DNA of 64,000 nucleotides from positions 75,923-139,922 of the forward strand of contig JAGNLA010000004.1 of NCBI GenBank assembly GCA_017999835.1, read 5' to 3'. The DNA comes from Caldisericia bacterium. GTDB taxonomy: Bacteria; Caldisericota; Caldisericia; JAAYUI01. Of this stretch, positions 9,113 to 15,819 are shown piece by piece; within the stretch, counting starts at the first letter, position 1; each line of letters begins with the position of its first letter. The notes under the pieces are model-generated. The model was not told where the DNA came from. It saw only the letters and a program-made list of their open reading frames with translations, and ran no database searches. Both the position numbers and the translations under genes were made by a program.

Positions 9113-9122
9113 GCCGTATCAT
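9095..9122 (+). promoter_or_regulatory. Leaderless-type promoter of the lipoprotein at 9129
   Basis: TTGACC (9095-9100), 16-nt spacer, TATCAT (9117-9122), then CAAACC and ATG at 9129. Transcription would start at or next to the A of the ATG. Confidence 0.65.
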
Positions 9123-9128
9123 CAAACC

Positions 9129-10010
9129 ATGAAAAAAACGATATTGCTTGCTTGCGTGTTATTCATCTCCTGCAGTGGTTCTATGGCAAACGTCAAGGAT
9201 GGCCCAGTGGAAATTTCCATACCCTCTGGTTGGAGCAGCGGCACTGCCGGCGACTCCGGCTCAGCAATCTGGCTAAAGCTTTATAGCAAAACACGCGGCA
9301 ACTCTATGGAATCAGTCATGGCCAACCTTGAGCAGACACTTGGTAACCCCGCAAGGTACACAAACAGCGATGGCTCAATAGGCTATTCCGGCAGTTTTTA
9401 CCTTCCTTTTCCGGAGATTTACGCCAAAACCGACAGTATGACGATAACGTGCAGGGACTTGTTCATCGAACGTGAAAGGATATCTCTGACAGATTCATCT
9501 ACAAACTTTGACCCACTGGAAGTGGCGAAGTTAAACGCCAGGGAGACGGCTCTTGTTTACGATCAAGCTGTGAAGCTTGAACTGCTGCCAACAGACGAGC
9601 AAGTAAAGACAGACATGGAACTCAGTTACAACCAGGCGATAAAAGTGAAACAGACAAAAGAGGGCTTCCTGGCCAACTGGGGTATAACCGAAAAAGAATT
9701 CGAAAACATAATAAAGCAGAAGCTAGCCTATGAAGCTGTTATTAAAAGCGTTACTGTTTCCGCAAAATCAGAATCAGACTTCGTAAAGATGGCCACTGCC
9801 TATAAAAACAATCTGCTTTCCACCGGCAAGGTTGAACTGAAAGAAATCGTTCCGGCAAAAGTAAAGGCAATGGTCAAGGATTCTGGTGACAACATAATTG
9901 TTACGCTAGGTTTTGGAACGAATTACAACCTTTCGGCCATCACAAATTCAATAAAAGTCACAGGTGACTACATCGATGGTCAAACATTCCTTTACGGTCT
10001 GTCAGACTAA
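9129..10010 (+). CDS. Lipoprotein with SurA-N-like helical segment
   Basis: 293 aa. Signal MKKTILLACVLFISC with an ISC-type lipobox (Cys15). Residues ~20-110 are beta-rich and unrecognised. Residues ~135-215 are helical and charged ('LNARETALVYDQAVKLELLP ... QTKEGFLANWGITEKEFENIIKQKLAYE') and resemble the N-terminal domain of SurA/PrsA-type chaperones. No PPIase domain is present. Its stop overlaps the 3' end of the convergent methyltransferase gene by 9 nt. It is expressed from a promoter that leaves no 5' UTR. Possible role in extracytoplasmic folding, by inference only. Confidence 0.65.
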   Translation: MKKTILLACVLFISCSGSMANVKDGPVEISIPSGWSSGTAGDSGSAIWLKLYSKTRGNSMESVMANLEQTLGNPARYTNSDGSIGYSGSFYLPFPEIYAKTDSMTITCRDLFIERERISLTDSSTNFDPLEVAKLNARETALVYDQAVKLELLPTDEQVKTDMELSYNQAIKVKQTKEGFLANWGITEKEFENIIKQKLAYEAVIKSVTVSAKSESDFVKMATAYKNNLLSTGKVELKEIVPAKVKAMVKDSGDNIIVTLGFGTNYNLSAITNSIKVTGDYIDGQTFLYGLSD

Positions 10011-10631
10011 ACTGACAGATTGACCGATATTGTTTGGATCAACCCTGTGTCCTTCTGGCATTTTTCTGGCCATAATCCTGTCCACGCAGAAAAGATCGTC
10101 ACCCGAACCTTTGTAGAGTTCCTGGGTTGTCCAGCAGATGTCACAGGTGTGGTAATAACCCATCAATTCGCCTGACTTGAAGAAATGACTGGCTTCAGGT
10201 GTTGGGTTGCTGCCAATGAAGTGCTTGTCAACAAACACCGAAACAGCAATGAACCCGAAGGGTTTTGTCCGTTCAAGGAGTTTGCCAAAGACTTCGTCTC
10301 TTTGTGTGTCTGGAATCCTGTTCATCATCCCGACGCTCAGGATGACATCGTAAGGACCGCCTATGTCTATCGAGTCGAGGTCTCCTGCCAGAGCCGTTAT
10401 TTTGCGGCCTTCATCCTTTGCCCATTTTTTCAGGGTTTCAACAGAATCGTTGTCAGGATCGATCGCCACTACTTCGAATCCCTGTCCGGCAAGGAATTTT
10501 GCGTTTCTGCCATCACCAATTCCGTAAATAAGGAATTTCTGGTTCTCAACTTCAGAGATGAATTCCCAGAGCTTCAGGCAAGTCGTTGATGGGGCTGAAC
10601 CCCATATCATGGTGTGCATTTTCGAGCTCAT
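10002..10631 (-). CDS. Class I SAM-dependent methyltransferase
   Basis: 209 aa. Motif I 'FLIYGIGDGRNAKFLAGQG' (~35-53) with the acidic motif II 'VVAIDPDN', followed by 'ITALAGDLDSIDIGGPYDVILSVGM' (motifs III-IV). This is a Rossmann methyltransferase of the TehB/UbiE type. The C-terminal part has cysteines (CDICW, CVDRIM) and substrate-recognition sequence I do not recognise. The substrate cannot be told from sequence. Convergent 9-nt overlap with the gene at 9129. The radical SAM gene lies just upstream on the same strand. Confidence 0.82.
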   Translation of the reverse strand: MSSKMHTMIWGSAPSTTCLKLWEFISEVENQKFLIYGIGDGRNAKFLAGQGFEVVAIDPDNDSVETLKKWAKDEGRKITALAGDLDSIDIGGPYDVILSVGMMNRIPDTQRDEVFGKLLERTKPFGFIAVSVFVDKHFIGSNPTPEASHFFKSGELMGYYHTCDICWTTQELYKGSGDDLFCVDRIMARKMPEGHRVDPNNIGQSVSLV

Positions 10632-10665
10632 TTGAAAATAGAGATAACCTATTTAATTCTCTCGG

Positions 10666-11472
10666 TCAACTGCCTGTATGGAAATAGAATTCTTCAAGAT
10701 TTAAACCAATCTTTTTCGAAGTCTCGAAAGCTTCGAGTTTTGCCTGCTCCCAATAGTATGGATCCTTTGCTTTTTTCTTTAATGATTCGAAATTAGACCC
10801 AGCCCTGGCTATGCTCGACGACAAACCTTTCAGGGTGCTGCTGTAAAGGTTGATTGCCTCAACTGAGAAACTGTCTACAGTTCCACAAAATTTCTCAAGT
10901 ATAGCCTCAAGGTTTGTTATGCCTGGCAGAAATGGCGACACAAACAGCCACGTTTTTGCGCCTGCCTCTTTCATCAATTTCAGCGTCTTTGCCCGTTCTT
11001 CAATACTAGCTGTTCCGACCTCAAAACATTCCCTGATCCTGTCGTCATGGTAGGAGGCTGACATGCCAAACGTGAACGACTTGAATGATGGCACAAGATC
11101 AGCGTCCCTTGCTGCAAGCGACGATTTTGTCAGCACCGATACATGGCATCCGCACTCAGCCAAAATTCTCAGGCACCCACGAGTGATGCCAAATTCTTTT
11201 TCTACTGGTTGATAGCAATCGGTTACTGACGAGAAAAGAATCTTTTTACCAAAAGCTTTTTTAGACTCGCCTTGCAGCACATCTGGCAGGTTTATTTTAG
11301 GTTCAACAAAGCAACCCCACTGGTGTTCGGATTTGTGGAATTTGAGCATGAACCTTGCATAGCAGAAAGAACAAGCGTGAGTACAACCAAAATAAGGATT
11401 GACAACATAATCAAAACCGCCTATCCCACTCTTTTGTAGAGCGGATTTTGCTATTCTGGCATTGATTTCGAT
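10666..11472 (-). CDS. SPL-like radical SAM protein; no canonical start codon
   Basis: The first in-frame ATG (11349) falls after the cluster-binding motif, so that start would give a protein without its [4Fe-4S] site. Reading upstream in frame from 11349 gives 'KSALQKSGIGGFDYVV', then 'NPYFGCTHACSFCYARF', a perfect CX3CX2C radical SAM motif in the setting typical of SPL/SplB-like proteins. The frame stays open to a stop at 11518-11520 but has no ATG, GTG or TTG in that stretch. I give ATC at 11472 as the provisional start: it sits 7 nt after GGGAAAGAG, and homologues begin about there. The 5' end overlaps the membrane-protein gene. Alternatives are a non-AUG start, a sequencing error, or reinitiation. 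The function of this subgroup is unknown; a DNA-repair lyase is possible. Confidence 0.75.
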   Translation of the reverse strand: MEINARIAKSALQKSGIGGFDYVVNPYFGCTHACSFCYARFMLKFHKSEHQWGCFVEPKINLPDVLQGESKKAFGKKILFSSVTDCYQPVEKEFGITRGCLRILAECGCHVSVLTKSSLAARDADLVPSFKSFTFGMSASYHDDRIRECFEVGTASIEERAKTLKLMKEAGAKTWLFVSPFLPGITNLEAILEKFCGTVDSFSVEAINLYSSTLKGLSSSIARAGSNFESLKKKAKDPYYWEQAKLEAFETSKKIGLNLEEFYFHTGS

Positions 11473-12041
11473 CGAATCACTCTTTCCCTGACCTTGGCAG
11501 CTGCATCTGGAAACTTTTCATACTTGACTGTTTTCCAGGTGCAAGCAACGAATAGAATCAACATTCCTGCAAAAATCGAAAGGTTGACGTAGTCATCAAA
11601 CTTGAGCCACACGACATAAGCACAAATCAGTGTCAGCAGGCCTGTTGCAATGGCAGCCATCATCCAGAGAGCCTTTGGATACATGTGGAATTCAAACGCT
11701 CTTGCCATAAGCACTTTAGCGCCATTAAGGGCTTGCTCGAATGATATGTTTTCAGGCAACGTGTACTCAAAAGTTGTTTCATCAAAGCTCCCGCCCAGGT
11801 TGCTGATATACTTGTTTATAACATCGGGTATCTTTGACGGTCTCTTTTTTTCCTTGATCTGCCCAATAATGTTTGTTGTATAGACCGGTTTGTCAGCTGT
11901 CCCCATCTGATCTTTAAGTCTTTCAACAAGGAGCTTTGTTGTGTCTTTTGCCCACTTGTTTACTTTGCCATGGTCGGCATCCCTGATAGCCAACTCGCCC
12001 TTGTATGCAAGCGTTAAATACTCTGCAACGTCTTGTCTCAT
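11451..12041 (-). CDS. Two-TM membrane protein of unknown function
   Basis: 196 aa. The first ~120 residues are soluble, charged and probably cytoplasmic ('LTLAYKGELAIRDADHGKVN ... DVINKYISNLGGSFDETTFEY'). Two adjacent membrane spans follow (~125-146 'ALWMMAAIATGLLTLICAYVVW' region and ~153-168 'LSIFAGMLILFVACTW'), then a basic tail. I do not recognise the family. The 3' end overlaps the radical SAM frame by ~20 nt, which suggests co-transcription. The ATG lacks an SD, but a TATCAT box ends 6 nt before it. Confidence 0.7.
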   Translation of the reverse strand: MRQDVAEYLTLAYKGELAIRDADHGKVNKWAKDTTKLLVERLKDQMGTADKPVYTTNIIGQIKEKKRPSKIPDVINKYISNLGGSFDETTFEYTLPENISFEQALNGAKVLMARAFEFHMYPKALWMMAAIATGLLTLICAYVVWLKFDDYVNLSIFAGMLILFVACTWKTVKYEKFPDAAAKVRERVIRSKSMPE

Positions 12042-12047
12042 GGATAC

Positions 12048-12076
12048 ATGATAACCTCAAACCGCTCTTTTATCCA
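12048..12076 (-). promoter_or_regulatory. Possible leaderless promoter of the membrane-protein gene
   Basis: Minus strand: weak TGGATA (12076-12071), 17-nt spacer, TATCAT (12053-12048), then GTATCC and ATG 12041. The -10 is good; the -35 matches 4 of 6. Confidence 0.4.
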
Positions 12077-12192
12077 GTCTTGATACCACTCATCAGCCGT
12101 ATCTGCAGTTTAAATTTTAATTATGCAAGGTTTTGTCAAGCATAAGGCCAGCTTGGCCATCAGAAGAGTTCTCTTTTATTGTAACCTTTGAG

Positions 12193-12221
12193 TTGACAGC
12201 CACAAAATGTGGGTTTACTTT
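12193..12221 (+). promoter_or_regulatory. Leaderless-type promoter of the decarboxylase operon
   Basis: Consensus TTGACA (12193-12198), 17-nt spacer, TACTTT (12216-12221), then 7 nt to GTG at 12229. It fixes the start of mmdA: a longer frame from TTG 12133 would place the promoter inside the coding region. Confidence 0.7.
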
Positions 12222-12228
12222 AGTCTTT

Positions 12229-13779
12229 GTGAAACCAAAAAACATAGACGATCTGATTTCAGATTTTGAAGACAGGCTTGCGCTTGCAAAAAACGACACT
12301 CAGGAAGCGCAGGACAAACAGGCAAAAAAAGGTAAGTTAACAGCTCGCGACAGGATTCGTTGCCTTTTGGATGCCAACTCTTTTGTCGAAACCGACGCAC
12401 TGATAGCCGATAGGCTGGTCGACCATGATCCAGATTCTTACGTTCCTGGCGAAGGCGTCGTAACAGGCTACGGTTCAATCGACGGAAGACTTGTTTTTGT
12501 ATTTTCTCAGGATTTCACCGTTGTTGGTGGATCATTGTCAGAGATGCACGGTGAAAAAATTGCCAAGGTCATGGACATGGCTGCAAAATCTGGCGCACCA
12601 GTCATTGGCATCAACGACTCGGGCGGAGCCAGGGTTCAAGACGGTGTCGACGCCCTCTCAGGCTATGGCAAGATTTTCTATCGCAACTCAATTTACTCCG
12701 GTGTTGTGCCGCAGATTTCATTAATACTGGGACCGTCAGCCGGTGGAGCGGTTTACTCACCAGCCCTTACCGATTTCATCTTCATGGTTGATGGCATTTC
12801 AAACATGTTCATCACTGGACCTCAAATCATCAAATCTGTCACAGGTGAGGAAGTCGACAAGGAAAAACTCGGTGGTTCCAGAGCCCACACCAGCAAATCT
12901 GGTGTAGCCCATTTCAGATACTCCACTGAAGCCGACTGCTTTGCAGGTGTTAGAAAACTCGTCTCCTACCTCCCACAAAACTGTGAGCAGAAACCACCAA
13001 GAATCATGTCCGACGATCCAAATAGAACCTCACAGGATCTCAACGACCTGGTTCCTGTCGATCCCAACAAATCATATGACGTTCGAAAAGTCATCAGGGG
13101 GCTTGTTGATTGTGGCGATTTCTTTGAGGTTTCAACAGAGTTTGCCAAAAATATAGTCACTGGTTTTGCCAGAATTGACGGCTTCAGTGTTGGCATCATC
13201 GCAAACCAGCCAATCCACCTTGCCGGCTGCCTGGACATCGACAGTTCCGACAAGGCCTCAAAATTTATAAGAACATGCGATTGCTTCAACGTCCCACTCC
13301 TCAACCTCGTCGACGTACCAGGTTTTCTGCCAGGCATTGCACAGGAACACGGCGGAATCATCAGGCACGGAGCCAAGATGCTTTATGCGTATGCTGAGGC
13401 AACCGTACCAAAAATAACAGTCATCCTCCGCAAGGCATACGGTGGCGCCTACCTTGCAATGTGTTCAAGAGACATGGGCGCAGACCAGGTTTTTGCCTGG
13501 CCACAGGCTTCAATTGCCGTTATGGGCGCTGATGGCGCGGTGCAGCTTTTGTTTGGCGATGAGTTGAAAAAATCATCAGACCCCAAGGCTCTTACAGCAC
13601 AAAAGGTGGAAGAGTACGAAGACAACTTCTGCAACCCATATGTTGCAGCCAGAAGAGGATATATCGACGCAGTCATAAACCCAGAATTCACCAGACCTTA
13701 CATCGCCCAGGCACTCCACATGCTCTCAACCAAAAAAGAACAGCTCCCGCAAAGAAAGCACGGCAACGTACCATTATGA
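12229..13779 (+). CDS. mmdA: Methylmalonyl-CoA decarboxylase alpha subunit (carboxyltransferase)
   Basis: 516 aa from GTG 12229, matching MmdA/PccB length (~510-520). The N-terminus then begins 'KPKNIDDLISDFEDRLALAK ... KGKLTARDRI', like homologues. It transfers the carboxyl group from an acyl-CoA to biotin on the carrier subunit. Conserved crotonase-fold features: 'INDSGGARVQDGVDALSGYG', 'GPSAGGAVYSPALTDFIFMV' (oxyanion Gly-Gly-Ala) and, in the C-terminal half, 'VPGFLPGIAQEHGGIIRHGA' and 'RKAYGGAYLAMCS'. First gene of an A-gamma-C-B operon, as in Veillonella mmdADECB. Glutaconyl-CoA decarboxylase is less likely (its alpha is longer); a PccB role cannot be excluded, but no biotin carboxylase gene is nearby. 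Confidence 0.9.
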   Translation: MKPKNIDDLISDFEDRLALAKNDTQEAQDKQAKKGKLTARDRIRCLLDANSFVETDALIADRLVDHDPDSYVPGEGVVTGYGSIDGRLVFVFSQDFTVVGGSLSEMHGEKIAKVMDMAAKSGAPVIGINDSGGARVQDGVDALSGYGKIFYRNSIYSGVVPQISLILGPSAGGAVYSPALTDFIFMVDGISNMFITGPQIIKSVTGEEVDKEKLGGSRAHTSKSGVAHFRYSTEADCFAGVRKLVSYLPQNCEQKPPRIMSDDPNRTSQDLNDLVPVDPNKSYDVRKVIRGLVDCGDFFEVSTEFAKNIVTGFARIDGFSVGIIANQPIHLAGCLDIDSSDKASKFIRTCDCFNVPLLNLVDVPGFLPGIAQEHGGIIRHGAKMLYAYAEATVPKITVILRKAYGGAYLAMCSRDMGADQVFAWPQASIAVMGADGAVQLLFGDELKKSSDPKALTAQKVEEYEDNFCNPYVAARRGYIDAVINPEFTRPYIAQALHMLSTKKEQLPQRKHGNVPL

Positions 13780-14144
13780 GCAAACAAAAAAGAAGAATAT
13801 ATGTCGGCGACTGGATTACCCTCTTTGCCATGATCATAATACTGGGTTTCCTAATCGTTTATTTCATCATCAAGTCATCAGACAAAGCCATCATGGATGA
13901 CCTGGTCACCGGGTTTGTTGCGTTCCTGGCTGTTTTTTTTACTCTTCTATTTATTACAGGTCTGATTTTCTTGGTCAAATGGTTGACAGATAGGGAGAAG
14001 AAACCAGTGGAAGCACAAAAGATTGAAGTTGATGATAGCGAATTGATTGCGGTTATCACGGCGGCCGTTGCCTCGTCTATGGGCAAAGCCCGTCAGGCAC
14101 GACCTGAATTTGTTGTACGTGAATATAAAAGTTTGAATCAATAA
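13776..14144 (+). CDS. Na+-pump decarboxylase gamma/delta subunit (OadG/MmdD-like)
   Basis: 122 aa. The start overlaps the mmdA stop as ATGA, so translation is coupled. Two hydrophobic segments, ~15-32 (ITLFAMIIILGFLIVYFI) and ~45-67 (VTGFVAFLAVFFTLLFITGLI), are followed by a charged linker and the typical OadG-family C-terminus 'SELIAVITAAVASSMGKARQ'. In oxaloacetate and methylmalonyl-CoA decarboxylases this subunit holds alpha, carrier and beta together. Most family members have one membrane span near the N-terminus; a second one is unusual. Confidence 0.8.
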   Translation: MSKQKRRIYVGDWITLFAMIIILGFLIVYFIIKSSDKAIMDDLVTGFVAFLAVFFTLLFITGLIFLVKWLTDREKKPVEAQKIEVDDSELIAVITAAVASSMGKARQARPEFVVREYKSLNQ

Positions 14145-14161
14145 CCAAGGCAGGTAAGAAA

Positions 14162-14551
14162 ATGAGAAAATTCAAAGTTTCAGTCAATGGCAAGGCCTAT
14201 GAAGTCGAAGTCGAGGAAATCGGTGGAGCACCCCAAGTTTCCAAAGTTTTTGAAATGCCAAAAGCCGCTCCAGTAACAGCCGGTACACCGGTAGCAGCAG
14301 CAGTTGCTACAACTCCTCCTCCATCGGCAAAATCCTCAGGCAAAGACGTTACCGCACCGATCCCTGGAAAGGTTCTCCGTATTCCTGTCGCAAAGGGACA
14401 AAAAATTGCAACCGGCGACCTGCTCCTGGTTATCGAAGCAATGAAGATGGAAAATGAAGTACTTGCCGATGAACCGGCAACAGTATCAGACATTCTTGTT
14501 AAAGAAGGCGACACTGTAACAAGTGGTGCAGTGTTGATCAAGCTGGCGTAA
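14162..14551 (+). CDS. mmdC: Biotin carboxyl carrier subunit of the decarboxylase
   Basis: 129 aa. N-terminal beta region (1-32), a flexible Ala/Pro-rich linker (~35-58), then a biotinyl domain. The biotinylation motif EAMKMENEV has target Lys95, with the conserved Pro-X-Pro/Gly turn 'APIPGKVLRIPV' before it. Biotin on this lysine shuttles CO2 from the alpha to the beta subunit. SD-like AAGGCAGG precedes the ATG; 17 nt after the gamma gene. Confidence 0.95.
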   Translation: MRKFKVSVNGKAYEVEVEEIGGAPQVSKVFEMPKAAPVTAGTPVAAAVATTPPPSAKSSGKDVTAPIPGKVLRIPVAKGQKIATGDLLLVIEAMKMENEVLADEPATVSDILVKEGDTVTSGAVLIKLA

Positions 14552-15754
14552 ATGAACGCAATTTTGGAAGGTTTCAAAGGCATTTGGCAGTCCTCAGCCT
14601 TTGGCACTTATCCACCTGGATACAACCTCATCGGTTGCATCATCATGGTTGCCATTGGTCTGCTTCTCTACCTGCTTGCCATCAAATTCAAATTCGAACC
14701 ACTGCTGTTGTTGCCAATTGCCACAGGGTGCATCCTGGTCAATTTGCCTGTACCCGAAACCCTGACTTCAACTTGGATAGGCGGTTCTGAAGGCTTTCTC
14801 ACCATTATCTACAATACACTTACAAAAACCGAATTGTTACCTGTGATAATGTTTTTTTGTCTGGGGGCGCTAACCGACTTTGGCCCACTGCTTGCCAGAC
14901 CAACAACATTCATTCTTGGCGCTGCCGCCCAATTTGGCGTCATCATTGCCATGTTCCTTTCCATAACTGTTTTTGGCGTAGCAAACCATAGCCTTTTTGG
15001 ATTCTCTTTTGACATGAAAGCTGCCGCTGCCATCGGTATCATCGGAGGTGCAGACGGACCTACAGCCATATTCCTGGCTCAAAGGCTGGCACCTGACCTA
15101 TTGGGTGCCATCGCGGTTGCAGCGTACTCATACATGTCATTGGTTCCACTCATCCTGCCGCCAGTAATCAGAGCGCTAACCACTACAGAAGAACGCAAAG
15201 TAAGAATGGATATTGTAAAACCAGTCTCCCAAACCACCAAGATCATCTTTCCTATTGCCTGCACAATCATTTGTGGGATTCTTCTACCTTCTGCCATTTC
15301 ACTTATTGGTCTTTTGATGGCCGGCAACCTCATCCGGGAAAGTGGAGTGGTTGAACGTCTTTCAAAGACACTTCAAAACGAATTTGTCAATATTGTCACA
15401 ATTCTTCTTGGTCTCTCGGTTGGCTCAACCATGAAAGCCGCAGATTTCCTTCAATGGAAAACCATAGCCATTATCGTGCTTGGCTTTATAGCATTCGCGT
15501 TTTCGGCTGCCGGTGGCGTGCTTTTGGGCAAGCTGATGTACAAACTTTCTGGTGGAAAAATCAATCCTATGATCGGAGCAGCCGGTGTTTCAGCTGTTCC
15601 AATGGCCGCCCGCACCGTTCAAATCGAAGGCCAAAAAGAAGACCCTGGCAACTTCCTCATCATGGCTGCCATGGGACCAAACGTTGCCGGAGTCATCGGC
15701 ACAGCTGTTGCTGCAGGAGCACTGCTTGCTATGCTTAGCGGGAAACCTTTGTAA
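14552..15754 (+). CDS. mmdB: Na+-translocating decarboxylase beta subunit
   Basis: 400 aa, ~11 hydrophobic segments. The ATG follows the mmdC stop with no gap. Carries the signature 'GIIGGADGPTAIFLAQ' (Asp of GGADGPT is the Na+-binding residue in the OadB/GcdB/MmdB family), the 'AAYSYMSLVPLI' helix and the C-terminal 'GAAGVSAVPMAARTVQIEG' and 'MAAMGPNVAGVIGTAVAAG' segments. It decarboxylates carboxybiotin and exports Na+. Last gene of the operon, ending at the terminator 15770-15800. Confidence 0.95.
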   Translation: MNAILEGFKGIWQSSAFGTYPPGYNLIGCIIMVAIGLLLYLLAIKFKFEPLLLLPIATGCILVNLPVPETLTSTWIGGSEGFLTIIYNTLTKTELLPVIMFFCLGALTDFGPLLARPTTFILGAAAQFGVIIAMFLSITVFGVANHSLFGFSFDMKAAAAIGIIGGADGPTAIFLAQRLAPDLLGAIAVAAYSYMSLVPLILPPVIRALTTTEERKVRMDIVKPVSQTTKIIFPIACTIICGILLPSAISLIGLLMAGNLIRESGVVERLSKTLQNEFVNIVTILLGLSVGSTMKAADFLQWKTIAIIVLGFIAFAFSAAGGVLLGKLMYKLSGGKINPMIGAAGVSAVPMAARTVQIEGQKEDPGNFLIMAAMGPNVAGVIGTAVAAGALLAMLSGKPL

Positions 15755-15769
15755 AAACAGTATAAACCA

Positions 15770-15800
15770 AATAAACCCCCGGTTATCCCGGGGGTTTATT
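15770..15800. terminator. Bidirectional terminator between mmdB and the 15820 gene
   Basis: 13-bp perfect stem AATAAACCCCCGG (15770-15782) / CCGGGGGTTTATT (15788-15800), loop TTATC. It sits between convergent genes and can serve both. Confidence 0.88.
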
Positions 15801-15819
15801 ATTTATTGATACCTCAAAG

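Noticed and set aside
12966-13376. 136-codon minus-strand frame inside mmdA
   Set aside because: Shadow of a strongly codon-biased gene; no start signals and no homologous motifs.
14197-14607. 136-codon minus-strand frame opposite mmdC
   Set aside because: Low-complexity Ser/Ala/Thr translation arising from the antisense of the Ala/Pro linker; a shadow frame.
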